DNA from: JAPOUP01 sp965221405
Lineage (GTDB): Bacteria > Pseudomonadota > Alphaproteobacteria > Rhodobacterales > Rhodobacteraceae
DNA length: 64,000 bases
Assembly (NCBI GenBank): GCA_965221405.1
Contig: CBDCSE010000001.1
Coordinates: forward strand, 1,116,001-1,180,000
Direction: 5' to 3'
Both the position numbers and the translations under genes were made by a program. Of the stretch, positions 9,085-18,592 are shown piece after piece (position 1 is the first letter of the stretch; each line of letters starts with the position of its first letter). The notes below the pieces were generated by a model. The model was given only the letters and a program-made list of their open reading frames with translations. It searched no databases and was not told where the DNA came from.

Positions 9085-9415
9085 GCCGTCCCGGCGCTTC
9101 AAGCCGCCGCCGGTCGAAGCGGCCGGAACGCCAACTGGATGTCCCTGCAGTATATTGACTTACCCACTATCGTTCCCGATGGTTCTGGCATCATCTCCCT
9201 GGTGACTGCCCGGTAACATGGGGAAGATCAGGCAAGAAGACCAGCTTGATAGCGAACAGGGCGTAATCCCGATATGGTGCAGTTTGTACGTCATTCCGTT
9301 CCTTTTTGATCGCCCTAAGGGCACCCAGGCTCCTGCCTGATGTCCCCGACCGGGATTTCCTGATCAGGCTGCAGGAGGTCGCGGGCCGACACCGGGGGGC
9401 GATCGCCGACGCCGC
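9085..9415. other. Intergenic region with a possible IS-end repeat
   Basis: No gene is recognised. A stretch at about 9255-9283 (cagggcgtaatcccgatatgg) resembles 9456-9480 (cagggcgtgattcccgtatgg), so an end-like sequence of the adjacent IS remnant may be present twice. A short plus-strand frame at 9340-9463 (PDRDFLIRLQEVAGRHRG...) is of unknown origin. Confidence 0.35.
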
Positions 9416-10860
9416 CTACGGGGAGTTCCGCACGGGCAAGGCGCTGCCCGCCGACAGGGCGTGATTCCCGTATGGCACCTGGTTGCGGGACATTCCCGGT
9501 TTGAGGATTGCCGGTTCCCTTGGAGCGTTTCCCATGCGCGGCCGAAACGGCCGGAGCGTGCCGGAGCGCATGGGGTGATGATTGCCTGCCCGCCTGCGTG
9601 TCTCCATTCCATTCCCGGCCGCCCGGGTCCTTGCGTGATCAGGCTCCCGTTCACCGGTTCCACGGTTCCGCCTGCGGTCATGGGGCCGTCCGCCCCGCAT
9701 TCCGCGTGGTCCATCCCCTGCCTGCCGTTCCTGTAACAGGTGACCGTTCTGGCGATGTCCGGCGAATGCCGTCCGCGAAGACAGCCAGGCGGCCTGGTCA
9801 CGCCGTCGGCCCCGCCCGGTCCGGCCAGCGGCCTTTCGCGCGGGATCCGGTGTTTCCGACCCCCTTCGCCGCTGTCCCTTCCGTGCGCGGGGCCGACAGC
9901 TTCCTCCAGCCTTTCAGCCGCATGCCGGAAGTCCGGCACCTGTTCCGCCGCCGGGAAGGCTTCGCCGGGGAACCGCCGGCTGTCCCGCGCGCCGCTGGCG
10001 GCCGTGACGGGCCGGAGGCCGAGACGTTTCACCCGCAGGCCTGCGGCCCCGTCCCTGACCAGCCGCTTCAGGCCCGCCTTCCCGGGCCCGGGCATCCGGC
10101 CGTGGCGGATGGTGCGGATGGTGTCGCCGGCCGCCGCCGCGACGGTGGCGGTCCCGCAGGAGGCCCCGCGCCACTCCACGGCGCCGGACCCCCGCCTTCC
10201 GGCGCTCCCGCCCGCCATGGGGACTGTCAGGCCGTCGATCCGGATGGGCGCCACCGATGCGCCGGCGGGCGGCGCCCCGCCTGCGCGGATCTCCCCGTAG
10301 GCGGCGTCGGCGGTCGCCTCCCGGTTCCGGCCCGCAGCCCCGTGGAGCCCGATCGGGCCCGACACGCCGGGACACATGCCGCCGTGGGTGCGGAAATCCC
10401 TCACGCGGTCGCGCGGCGGCGGGAACGGCAGCCTGAAGGGCGCGTTCCGCGCGGCGGGAGGGGCCCGGCATCCCCCGGTCAGCCCGACCGTCCGTCCGGC
10501 CGGCAGGACCGGCGGGAAACCCCTGCGCCGGTATCCCGGGCGCCGGTACCCGACGGGCCCGGACGTCGCCATAACCCGCTTCGCCGAACGGTCCGCGCGG
10601 CGGTATCGCCTGCCCCCGTGAACGGTCCGGGGATCCTTGCGGCGGGCGGAAGGAAGGCGGTCCCGGGGATGCCGGCGGACAGCCGGTCGCCGGCATCGCG
10701 GACCGCGGTCTCCAGTTCCCGGGAACCGTCGCGCACCGAACGTTCGCGCACCCTGTCGGGAACCGTTTCCAGGTGTGCCCCATAGGCTTCCGGCAGGACC
10801 TCCGGGAACAGGGGCCCGCTCCCTTCCCTGAGGGCCGCAACGCGCGTATCCAGCGGAAAC
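9416..10860 (-). pseudogene. Decayed ISKra4-like transposase, minus-strand copy
   Basis: Reading the minus strand, FPLDTRVAALREGSGP near 10850 matches the zinc-region end of ISKra4 transposases (GFFPLDE.LGL). FPAAEQVPDFRHAAERLEE near 9940 matches FPGAVQILDFYHAAEHL. VEPVNGSLITQGPGRPGMEW near 9630 matches VEAA.K.LVTQRLKRSGMRW, followed by GRAWETL. The pieces lie in different frames, so at least two frameshifts are present. The long nominal frame survives only because the very high GC removes stop codons. Catalytic residues are lost (SGA replaces the expected GDGA). Compared with the plus-strand copy next to it, this one carries many A to G and T to C changes. Confidence 0.6.
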
Positions 10861-10989
10861 ATGCCGCCTGTCCACATCGGTGAATGCATGGTCCCGTTCA
10901 GGAAATCCCGGCCGGAGGCAACAGGCCGGAGCCGGACAATGGCGCCAAAACCAGCGACAGCTGCCGGAGATCGTGGCCGTAACGCGATC

Positions 10990-11700
10990 AGAAAGAGAAC
11001 GTATGGGGTACAAACCGCACCATATCAGGATCACGCCCCCGCCGACACATCGGTCGCGACCGTCCGGATCGACGGCCTGACGATCCCCATTGGCTGGCGA
11101 AAACGCCGGGAGGCAGGGGTCCGGCGACATCGTCCGCCACGACCGGATTTCCGGGCACGGGAAGGCGAGCCTGAAGCGGCTGCTCGGGGCCGTCGGCCAA
11201 ACGGCCCGACCTTCGGCCCGTCACGTTCGCGAGCGGTGCACTGGACAGTCAGCAATTCCCCGGCGAGGCCTTCCCGACGGCGGAACGGGCACCGGATTTC
11301 CGGCATGCCGCGGAAAAGCCACTGACCGAACTGTGCTGGACTGACGGTGTGATCGGGTCGCCTGACCGTCTTCGCCGATGACATTCACTGGACATCTCGG
11401 AAACGATCGCGTATTTCAGGAATAGCAGGCCGAGGATGAACCACGCGGAACGCGGGGCAGCCGACCTCATGATCACAGGCGGAGTCGTGTAAGCGACAAA
11501 CGGGAACCTGATCACGCGAAGACTCAAGCTGTCGGGAATGAAATGGAGACACGCGGGTGCCAGGCGACCATCACATCGCGGGCTCCGGCACTCTCCAACC
11601 GTTTCGACCGCGTATGGGACATGCTCCAAAGGAACCGCCCAATCCTCAGCTGCGGCGAACCGCGACCTTGCACGGGAGTTGGCACCCACGCAGGGATTAT
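10990..11700 (+). pseudogene. Decayed ISKra4-like transposase, plus-strand copy
   Basis: Plus-strand fragments parallel the minus-strand copy: VRIDGLTIPIG near 11060 (VRIDGLTVPM in the other), GHGKASLKRLL near 11155, and near 11430-11640 MNHAERGA followed by NLITRRLKLSGMKWRHAG and NRFDRVWDML. This copy keeps more family-like residues (RRLKLSGMKW against QGPGRPGMEW) but has stops and frameshifts and lacks most of the N-terminal half. It ends close to the stop of the 5'-nucleotidase gene. With the other copy it forms an inverted pair. Confidence 0.55.
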
Positions 11701-13265
11701 TCCACCGTCGCTATCCTGCCATGGAGCGTTGCGGTGACCTCGTCCTTTCCGGCGATGTATTCCGCTAACACGTCAGCCAGATCCGGGCCGTAGTCATAGG
11801 CGTCGGTCGCCTTGGTGGCAAATACCGTATAACCATCACCTCCACCACGGACGAAATTGTTCGTCACTACGCCGTAAATGGCAGCAGGGTCAATCGGTCG
11901 GCCCGCGACCAGAACCTCCCTGATCCTACCCTCCCCGGGCGCGACGGAGGGATCCCAGACAAAGCTGAGGCCAGCAACCTGCGGAAAACGGCCGTTGACC
12001 TCTTCCACTTGGCTAACTCCGTTCTCAAGTGCGTCAATGATACCCTGACCGTTGATCCGGAACGTGGATAACGTGTTCTGGAACGGCAGTACGGTCAATA
12101 CGTCACCCATTGTCACATCCCCTGCCCCGAAGGAGGCTCGAATGCCGCCGGAATTGGCAAAGGCGATCTGGATACCCTGATCCTTTACGCGCTCAAGCAT
12201 CGCATCCGTCAAGAGATTGCCCATAGGACATTCCATGACCCGGCAAACGGCCCGGTCACCGTCGATCAAGGCGCCTGCACGCGCCACAACCGTGTTTCGA
12301 ACCTCATCGAGAGGCACCGCCAGTTCACCGATCCGCGCTTTCGTTCCGGGATCCTCAGCGACATCGATGTCCATGATGATCGGCTCGCCTACAGCTTCGG
12401 TGATCACTCCCCGATCGTCGAACGACACGTTGAGTTCACCCAGGAATTTACCGTAGGCATAGGCGTGAACGATAGCGGTCGTTCCCACCATGGTCGGATA
12501 CGGCCCTTTCGCGTTCCCGGACGTATTTGACAGGTAGGTGTTGTCATGCCCGCCGACGATTACGTCGACCCCTTCTGTATTCGCGGCGACATGCCGGTCG
12601 ACGGGATAGCCTGAATGGCTCAGAACGATGATCTTGTTGATTCCATCCGCCTCAAGGATATCCACCTGCTCCTGAACGGCCGCGGCAGGATCGGTGAACT
12701 TGATGTTACCGCCGGGACTTGATGTATCATGCGTATCGACCGGAGTCAGACCGATCAACCCAAGACGTTCACCGCCACGCTCGATGACCACTGACTTCCG
12801 GATCACGTCGGCAAGAAGCGGTTCGGCCGAGTACTCCGCGTTCGACATCAGGATCGGGAAGTTCACCGAATTCACAAATTCCCTGAGAACCTTGGGACCG
12901 TTATCGAATTCATGGTTTCCCACGGTCATCGCGTCATAACCCATACGGTTCATCATCTCGGCGGCCGCCTTCCCCTTGTAGTAGGTATAGAACAGCGAAC
13001 CCTGGAACTGATCTCCTCCATCCACGAGAATATGGTTGCCGGCTCGCCGCCTGGCCTCCTCCACGGCGGTCACCAAACGTGCAGAGCCGCCGAAGCACTT
13101 GCCCTCGGAATTGTCCTCCGCGGAACAGCCGCTGTCATACTTGCTTATTGGCTCGAACCGCGAATGAAAGTCATTCGTGTGTAGAACCGTCAGTCTGTAT
13201 TCAGCCGTCGCCGGAGCCGCGCCCATCGCGAGAGCGGCTGCCCAAATCGTCAGTCTCACATACAT
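11697..13265 (-). CDS. 5'-nucleotidase / UshA-type bifunctional metallophosphoesterase
   Basis: The protein is 522 residues. A signal peptide (MYVRLTIWAAALAMGAAPATA) is followed by the calcineurin-like metallophosphoesterase motifs TVLHTNDFHSRFEP, LVDGGDQFQGS, VGNHEFDNG, LSHSGYPVD and GGHDN. The C-terminal 5'-nucleotidase domain shows FANSGGIR and VTNNFVRGGGDGY. Start 13265 is preferred because AAAGGTGATCGGC precedes the ATG and the signal peptide begins there; the frame extends 41 codons further upstream without a signal. It probably releases nucleosides and phosphate from nucleotides in the periplasm. It is divergent from the DUF952 gene and its 3' end abuts the IS remnant. Confidence 0.92.
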   Translation of the reverse strand: MYVRLTIWAAALAMGAAPATAEYRLTVLHTNDFHSRFEPISKYDSGCSAEDNSEGKCFGGSARLVTAVEEARRRAGNHILVDGGDQFQGSLFYTYYKGKAAAEMMNRMGYDAMTVGNHEFDNGPKVLREFVNSVNFPILMSNAEYSAEPLLADVIRKSVVIERGGERLGLIGLTPVDTHDTSSPGGNIKFTDPAAAVQEQVDILEADGINKIIVLSHSGYPVDRHVAANTEGVDVIVGGHDNTYLSNTSGNAKGPYPTMVGTTAIVHAYAYGKFLGELNVSFDDRGVITEAVGEPIIMDIDVAEDPGTKARIGELAVPLDEVRNTVVARAGALIDGDRAVCRVMECPMGNLLTDAMLERVKDQGIQIAFANSGGIRASFGAGDVTMGDVLTVLPFQNTLSTFRINGQGIIDALENGVSQVEEVNGRFPQVAGLSFVWDPSVAPGEGRIREVLVAGRPIDPAAIYGVVTNNFVRGGGDGYTVFATKATDAYDYGPDLADVLAEYIAGKDEVTATLHGRIATVE

Positions 13266-13407
13266 GCCGATCACCTTTCGATCCGTAAACGTCATGAAAG
13301 GATTGCCCGGAAATTCTCTGGATTCCAAGGGGACTCCGACATCCGTTAGTCGCAGGCAAACATTACAGGCGGTTGACGATTGGAGCACGCACGGGCATCA
13401 GGTTCCC

Positions 13408-14169
13408 ATGCTCATATACAAAATTCTCCGCGGGCCCGAATGGGCGGTGCTCCGGCGTACCGGAGAGACGGCCGGATCCCCTGATGACCTCGCGGATGGG
13501 TTCATTCACCTCTCGACCGCCGATCAGGCACCGGGGACCACCGCCAGACATTTCGCCGGTGAGTCCGGACTGTGGCTTCTGGCTATCGAAAGCGATTCCG
13601 TGGACACCGCGCTTAAATGGGAACCTTCCCGCAACGGCGGTCTCTTTCCGCATCTTTATGCAACGCTGCGGCTGTCTGATATCGTATGGGCCAGACCTCT
13701 GCCGGACGCCCCAGTCGGCCATCTCTTTCCGGAGGAGATATCCGGCCACATCGATCCCACACGCGTGCAATTCGACACGTTCAAGGCACTGCCCCGTGAC
13801 CATCCGGTCGAGATGCTCAACCTCGTGCGCCTGCGGACCCGCGCGTATTATCCGGAACGCCATGAACTGGTACGCGAGGCGGTATCGGGTGACAGTGCGT
13901 ATGCCAGCTACGGGCGCGAGTCCGCGCCGATTTTCGAACGCCTTGGCGGGAGTATTGTCTGGCGTGGATCATTCCAGTCGGTTCTGATCGGACCCGAGGG
14001 CGAACGATGGGACAGGATGTTCATAGCCCGGTATCCATCAGCGCATGCGTTCCTCGCCATGGTCACTGACCCGGACTATCGCCGTGCGGTCGTCCACCGA
14101 CAGGCGGCGGTGCGCACCTCCCGTCTGGTCAGGTGCGCACCGGCAGAGGTCGGGACCAGCTTCGGATGA
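13408..14169 (+). CDS. DUF952-DUF1330 two-domain protein
   Basis: 253 residues. Residues 1 to about 112 (MLIYKILRGPEW.....GFIHLSTADQ...LFPHLYATL) match the DUF952 family. Residues about 125-245 (HPVEMLNLVRLRTRAYYP....MFIARYPSAHAFLAMVTDPDYR) match the DUF1330 ferredoxin-like fold. The two domains are usually separate proteins and the function of each is unsettled. The stop overlaps the start of pyrD (ATGA), indicating translational coupling. The frame is open 77 codons upstream, but homology begins at ATG 13408, so this start is preferred. Confidence 0.8.
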   Translation: MLIYKILRGPEWAVLRRTGETAGSPDDLADGFIHLSTADQAPGTTARHFAGESGLWLLAIESDSVDTALKWEPSRNGGLFPHLYATLRLSDIVWARPLPDAPVGHLFPEEISGHIDPTRVQFDTFKALPRDHPVEMLNLVRLRTRAYYPERHELVREAVSGDSAYASYGRESAPIFERLGGSIVWRGSFQSVLIGPEGERWDRMFIARYPSAHAFLAMVTDPDYRRAVVHRQAAVRTSRLVRCAPAEVGTSFG

Positions 14170-15224
14170 ACCTCCCGGAGCGTCTCGGCCTCCCGCTGCT
14201 GCGTCATATCGACCCCGAAACCGCCCATAACCTGGCCCTGCGCGCGCTGCGGGCGGGATTGACGCCCACGCCGGGCCCGGTGACGTCTCCCAGACTCATC
14301 ACCTCAATCGCGGGACTCCCGCTTCCCAACCCGATCGGGCTCGCGGCCGGTCTCGACAAGAACGCCACCGCCGTGGCACCACTGATGCGGACAGGTTTCG
14401 GCTTCGTCGAAACCGGTGCGGCCACCCCCAACCCGCAGGCAGGAAACCCGCGACCCAGGCTATTCCGCCTTACGGAAGACCGGGCGTTGATCAACCGACT
14501 GGGCTTCAATAACGACGGTATGGAAGCGATAGCCAAACGCCTCGCCGGACGACCGAACGGAATCCCCGTCGGGCTCAACCTTGGCGCGAACGCGGACAGT
14601 GACGACCGCGCGGCGGATTTCGTGAACGTGCTTCGCCACTGCGGACCCCACGTCGACTTCGCCACCATAAACGTATCCTCGCCGAACACCGACCGCCTGC
14701 GTGACCTGCAGTGTCGGGAAGCGCTATCCGGGCTTCTGGCAGGCGTAATGGAGGCGCGGGAAAGTCTCCGCCGACCAATCCCGATCTTCCTGAAAATCTC
14801 CCCGGACCTGACCGACAAATCCATCTCCAAACTCGCCGAGGTGGCGATTGCCTGCGGAATTCAAGCCATTGTCGCGACCAACACGACTGTTGCCCGTGAT
14901 GGACTTATCAGCCGATACGGAACCGAAACGGGGGGCCTCTCGGGAGTGCCCCTGTTCAGAAAATCAACATACGTGCTTGCCCGGCTCCACAAATTGATCG
15001 GTAATCGTGTTCCCCTTGTGGGCGTCGGTGGAATCGGTAGTGCCGGGGATGCCTACGCCAAAATACTCGCCGGGGCTTCAGCAGTGCAGCTCTACACGGC
15101 GATGACTTTTGAGGGCCTGTCGGTTTCCGCACGTATCGCACGTGAACTTGATGGCCTGCTTGCCAGAGACGGCTTCGCGAATGTCGCCGACGCGGTTGGT
15201 GCGGGAGTCGGCGACATTACGTGA
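14166..15224 (+). CDS. pyrD: Dihydroorotate dehydrogenase (quinone), class 2
   Basis: 352 residues. It oxidises dihydroorotate to orotate in pyrimidine synthesis, passing electrons to quinone at the inner membrane. Class-2 features: an N-terminal membrane-binding helix pair (HIDPETAHNLALRALRAGL), NPIGLAAGLDKNA, FVETGAATPNPQAGNPRPRLFRL, the class-2 VSSPNTDRLRDLQ loop with catalytic serine, VATNTTVARDGL and GVGGIGSAGDAYAKILAGASAVQLYTA for FMN phosphate binding. The ATG overlaps the previous stop (ATGA), so expression is probably coupled to the DUF952-DUF1330 gene. Confidence 0.96.
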   Translation: MNLPERLGLPLLRHIDPETAHNLALRALRAGLTPTPGPVTSPRLITSIAGLPLPNPIGLAAGLDKNATAVAPLMRTGFGFVETGAATPNPQAGNPRPRLFRLTEDRALINRLGFNNDGMEAIAKRLAGRPNGIPVGLNLGANADSDDRAADFVNVLRHCGPHVDFATINVSSPNTDRLRDLQCREALSGLLAGVMEARESLRRPIPIFLKISPDLTDKSISKLAEVAIACGIQAIVATNTTVARDGLISRYGTETGGLSGVPLFRKSTYVLARLHKLIGNRVPLVGVGGIGSAGDAYAKILAGASAVQLYTAMTFEGLSVSARIARELDGLLARDGFANVADAVGAGVGDIT

Positions 15225-15389
15225 GAGATTCCGGATCAGTCACCATTCCGTTACCGGGCAGCAGGATCCGGTGGATTGACATGACAAGCTTTCCGAGACG
15301 CGAGATCTCCACATTCATGTTCCGGGTATTGGACCGCCGCGCAACTTCAGTCTATCATCCCGCGATCGTTTTTCGGTAAGGATGGTTTC

Positions 15390-16217
15390 ATGCTCCGTAT
15401 CGCCGTCATCGCGTTCATGACGCTCGCCGCCGTAGCGGCGGCGCAGGACCGACGCCCAAGCCATTGCATCGCCATCGCCGATGCCGCACCAGGTCTCAGA
15501 TACCTACACAACGCCGGTTTCAGTTCGCCGGTACCGGAACATTCGGTTCGCATAATATATCTCGATCACGCCATGTTTCTGATCCAGACGGAAGGGGGTC
15601 TTGGTGCGGTAACGGACTACGCCGGCTATTTCGGTGGCTCCGGCTACATGCCCGATGTAGCCACCATGAACCATGCGCACGAAACCCATTGGACACGGTA
15701 TCCAGATCCCGGCATCAGGCATGTGCTGAAGGGTTGGGGGCAAACCCCGGATGGCGTGGAACATCACCTCGATCTCGGTGAAATGCTCATCCGTAACGTT
15801 CCGACTGACATCCGTGGCCGTTTCGGCGGGCCCGCGGAAAGGAACGGGAACTCGATCTTTATCTTCGAAGTCGCCGGACTCTGCATCGGCCATCTCGGGC
15901 ACCTCCACCATGAGCCAACCGACATGCAGTACGCCGCGATAGGGCGCCTCGACGTGGTGATGGCAGCGGTCGATGGGGGAATGACCCTTCCGTCCGAGAC
16001 AATGGTCCGTATCATGAAACGCCTGAGATCCTCGATCGTGATCCCCATGCATTGGTTCGGACGCGGGACACTTGAACGATTTGCCCGGGAGATGTCGGAC
16101 GAGTTCGACGTGCGCTGGTCGCGGGACTCCGAATTCGTCGTCTCTTTGCTGACTCTTCCGTCGCGCCCGACCGTGCTGGTTCTGGAACCACTCGCCCAAC
16201 ACGACCATTATGAATAG
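15390..16217 (+). CDS. Secreted MBL-fold (UlaG-like) protein with altered metal motif
   Basis: 275 residues with an N-terminal signal peptide (MLRIAVIAFMTLAAVAAAQ). The body resembles beta-lactamase-fold metal-dependent hydrolases of the UlaG group: YLDHAMFLIQTEGG near the start, MNHAHETHW, CIGHLGHLHHEPT and SIVIPMHWFGRG. The central motif reads HAHETH where HxHxDH is usual, so the aspartate ligand is replaced by threonine; other histidines are kept. Activity and substrate are unknown. It stands alone between pyrD and the FAD oxidoreductase gene. Confidence 0.75.
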   Translation: MLRIAVIAFMTLAAVAAAQDRRPSHCIAIADAAPGLRYLHNAGFSSPVPEHSVRIIYLDHAMFLIQTEGGLGAVTDYAGYFGGSGYMPDVATMNHAHETHWTRYPDPGIRHVLKGWGQTPDGVEHHLDLGEMLIRNVPTDIRGRFGGPAERNGNSIFIFEVAGLCIGHLGHLHHEPTDMQYAAIGRLDVVMAAVDGGMTLPSETMVRIMKRLRSSIVIPMHWFGRGTLERFAREMSDEFDVRWSRDSEFVVSLLTLPSRPTVLVLEPLAQHDHYE

Positions 16218-16233
16218 AACCGTCGCGTAACGA

Positions 16234-17679
16234 ATGCGCTCGCACACCTGCACGCTCAACGCCGTTACCGAGGAATTCGCGGCACGCCTTCGGGCCACCC
16301 TCCCCGCCCGCGCGTTCTGCGAAGCGAACCGGAACTATCTGGAGGAGCCCCGCGGCAACTACCGGGGCCAGGCGGGGCTTGTCGTCGCTCCCGGTACCGT
16401 CGAGGAGGTGGCCGTTATCATCCGCGCGGCATCGGAGGCCCGTATTCCGGTCGTGCCATACGCGGGCGGCACGGGTCTTGTTGGCGGCCAGATCTCCCCA
16501 ATTGGCGAACCGACGCCACTGGTTCTATCGATGCGGCGGATGGCAACCATCCGCGATGTCCATCCGGAGGAGAACACGATCATAGCAGAGGCCGGTGTGG
16601 TTCTTTCCGAGGTTCAGGATGCCGCAGGAGCGGTGGACCGGATCTTTCCCCTCTCGCTCGCCTCGGAGGGCTCGGCCCGGATTGGCGGCCTACTCGGAAC
16701 CAATGCGGGAGGGGTAAACGTCCTGCGTTACGGCGGCGCAAGGGAGCTATGTCTGGGTCTCGAGGCCGTATTGCCGTCCGGAAAGGTATGGCAAAACCTC
16801 AAACGACTGCGTAAGGACAACACCGGCTACGATCTGAAGAGCCTTCTGGTGGGGTCCGAAGGGACGCTGGGCGTAATCACCGCCGCGTGCCTTAGGCTGT
16901 TTCCCCGACCCGCTGCTAAAGCCACCGGATTGCTGACTGTGCGGGATCCGGAAGCCGCGGTCGAGTTGGCCTCACTCTCCGGAGATATCGTCGGTGGAGA
17001 TCTGTCCGCGTTAGAGCTCGTTTCCGGAACCGGCCTCCGGTTCCTGACCGAGACCATGCCCCAGATACGCATTCCGCTTTCGGAACCACCCGACTGGTTG
17101 GTTCTGGTCGATCTTGGCATGACCGCCGACAGAAATCCAGCGAAATTGCTGGAAACACTTTACGCTAAGGCACATGACGCCGGTATCGTGACCGACGGGC
17201 TGCTCGCGCAGTCAGAGGCGCAGCGCACGGAGTTCTGGGCCGTACGTGAGTCGATCCCTGAAGCCAACCGGCGTATAGGGGCGGTCTCGAGCCATGATAT
17301 TTCGCTGCCCCTAAGCTCGATTCCCGAATTCATTGCGCGCGCGGAGAAAATGATCGCTGCGATCGGCGACTTTCGGATCAACTGCTTCGGACATCTGGGC
17401 GATGGAAACCTACACTACAACGTGTTCCCGCAGGTCGGACGGATCACAACGGTATCGGCGGTGACAGGGGATGCCGTTCGACGCACGGTGTATGATCTTG
17501 TCGCTGAAATGGACGGGTCCATAAGCGCCGAGCACGGGATCGGACGACTGAAGGTTGAAGATCTGGAGCGCTATGGGGACCCCACGAAACTGGAAGCGAT
17601 GCGGGCGATCAAAAATGCCCTGGACCCTTTGGGTATCATGAATCCCGGTGCCGTACTGTCGTTCGCGGGCACAGCCTGA
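16234..17679 (+). CDS. FAD-binding oxidoreductase (D-2-hydroxyacid dehydrogenase type)
   Basis: 481 residues. PCMH-type FAD domain: QAGLVVAPGTVEEVAVIIRA, VPYAGGTGLVGGQIS, EAGVVLSEVQDAA, ASEGSARIGGLLGTNAGG and VGSEGTLGVITAACLRLFPRP. The C-terminal FAD-oxidase domain has FGHLGDGNLHYNVFP and AEHGIGRLKVEDL, as in D-lactate and D-2-hydroxyglutarate dehydrogenases. It would oxidise a D-2-hydroxyacid to the 2-oxoacid, with electrons going to an electron-transfer flavoprotein or quinone. Length matches the family. The exact substrate cannot be read from sequence. Confidence 0.9.
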   Translation: MRSHTCTLNAVTEEFAARLRATLPARAFCEANRNYLEEPRGNYRGQAGLVVAPGTVEEVAVIIRAASEARIPVVPYAGGTGLVGGQISPIGEPTPLVLSMRRMATIRDVHPEENTIIAEAGVVLSEVQDAAGAVDRIFPLSLASEGSARIGGLLGTNAGGVNVLRYGGARELCLGLEAVLPSGKVWQNLKRLRKDNTGYDLKSLLVGSEGTLGVITAACLRLFPRPAAKATGLLTVRDPEAAVELASLSGDIVGGDLSALELVSGTGLRFLTETMPQIRIPLSEPPDWLVLVDLGMTADRNPAKLLETLYAKAHDAGIVTDGLLAQSEAQRTEFWAVRESIPEANRRIGAVSSHDISLPLSSIPEFIARAEKMIAAIGDFRINCFGHLGDGNLHYNVFPQVGRITTVSAVTGDAVRRTVYDLVAEMDGSISAEHGIGRLKVEDLERYGDPTKLEAMRAIKNALDPLGIMNPGAVLSFAGTA

Positions 17680-17726
17680 CAACAAGCCGTGAATCTCTCA
17701 CAGGGACACCCGGCGGAAAATCCCGT

Positions 17727-18256
17727 TCAGTCCTTCCGGAATTCGCAAAGCACGTGAACTTCAATTCCTAACTCATTGATTCTACGTCGACCATGTAACT
17801 CGGGAAAATCGCCGATAAATGAGCATCCACAGATATCCGCACCAAGCCTCTCGAGTGATCTGATACCGGCTTCCACCGTTCCGCCCGTCGCCAGAAGATC
17901 GTCGACAACCAAGACGCTCTCGCCGGCTTCCACTATGTCCTCATGGATTTCGACACCCGCCTTCGCGTATTCCGGGCAGCGTGGCTCACCGATTGCGGCA
18001 CCGGAAACCCTAGTCCTTTTGATCGGAACAAAGCCGCAGCCAAGCCTGCGGGCGATGGCGCCTCCCAGAATGAATCCATATGCTTCAGCCCCACGACCTT
18101 ACCGATCCCACGTCCGGCATACGGTCGCAGCATCCGCTCCACCGCCAGACGGAACCCCGCGCATCCCCAAACAGCGTGATCACATCATGGTACGTCATCC
18201 CCGGTTTCGGGAAATCCGCTATGCTAAGGATGTAATCCCTGATCTCGTCTGCCACC
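17727..18256 (-). pseudogene. apt: Adenine phosphoribosyltransferase gene with two frameshifts
   Basis: Three pieces in successive frames together give a full apt: VADEIRDYILSIADFPKPG..YHDVITLFGDARG (18256 to about 18160), then RLAVERMLRPYAGRGIGKVVGL (to about 18085), then EAYGFILGGAIARRLGCGFVPI...VLVVDDLLATGGTVEAG to the stop. The PRPP loop VVDDLLATGGT is intact. Each junction is explained by loss of a single base, one in a G run at about 18160 and one near 18082. All segments remain highly conserved, so either the breaks are recent or the assembly has indel errors. The product would make AMP from adenine and PRPP, salvaging the adenine released by MtnP nearby. Confidence 0.85.
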
Positions 18257-18529
18257 CGCACCGATCACCGGCAGCTGTCCGTTGGCGTGCGGCTGACCGT
18301 CGGCAAGACGCCATAAACGATATGGAATTCACGTGAGGTCAACCTGCGTCCAGGAACCAGAAGCGCAGCCACCTTCTTTTACGGATTCGACGATGGAAGG
18401 GGGCGCCAAACCAGCGCAGATGAGGCCCTGCTCTGTCCAATCGATCCCCGATCAGTATGCATCTCGCTGCCTGAAGAGTCATTTTCCGCTCCTTTCTCAA
18501 ACAGATGTCGCTTTCTCGAATTGCGGCCT
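18257..18529. other. Intergenic region upstream of the RHH gene
   Basis: No gene is recognised. It separates the start of apt (minus strand) from the ribbon-helix-helix gene (plus strand) and should hold the promoters of both. Confidence 0.4.
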
Positions 18530-18548
18530 GTATATTACGCGTATATAC
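18530..18548. promoter_or_regulatory. Candidate operator: near-perfect palindrome GTATAT...ATATAC
   Basis: GTATAT (18530-18535) and ATATAC (18543-18548) flank a central ACGCGT palindrome; only one extra T breaks the symmetry. It lies about 45 bases before the GTG start of a ribbon-helix-helix gene. Such regulators often repress their own promoter through short palindromes, so autoregulation is plausible. This is inference from position and symmetry. Confidence 0.4.
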
Positions 18549-18592
18549 ATACTGAGTCGGGGTGTGTCAACAGAAATTGGAGAAAATGCCGC

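Noticed and set aside
9364..11130. A 588-codon open frame on the minus strand as one real gene
   Set aside because: It is open mainly because GC is extreme; conserved ISKra4 pieces are found in more than one frame and no family spans it.
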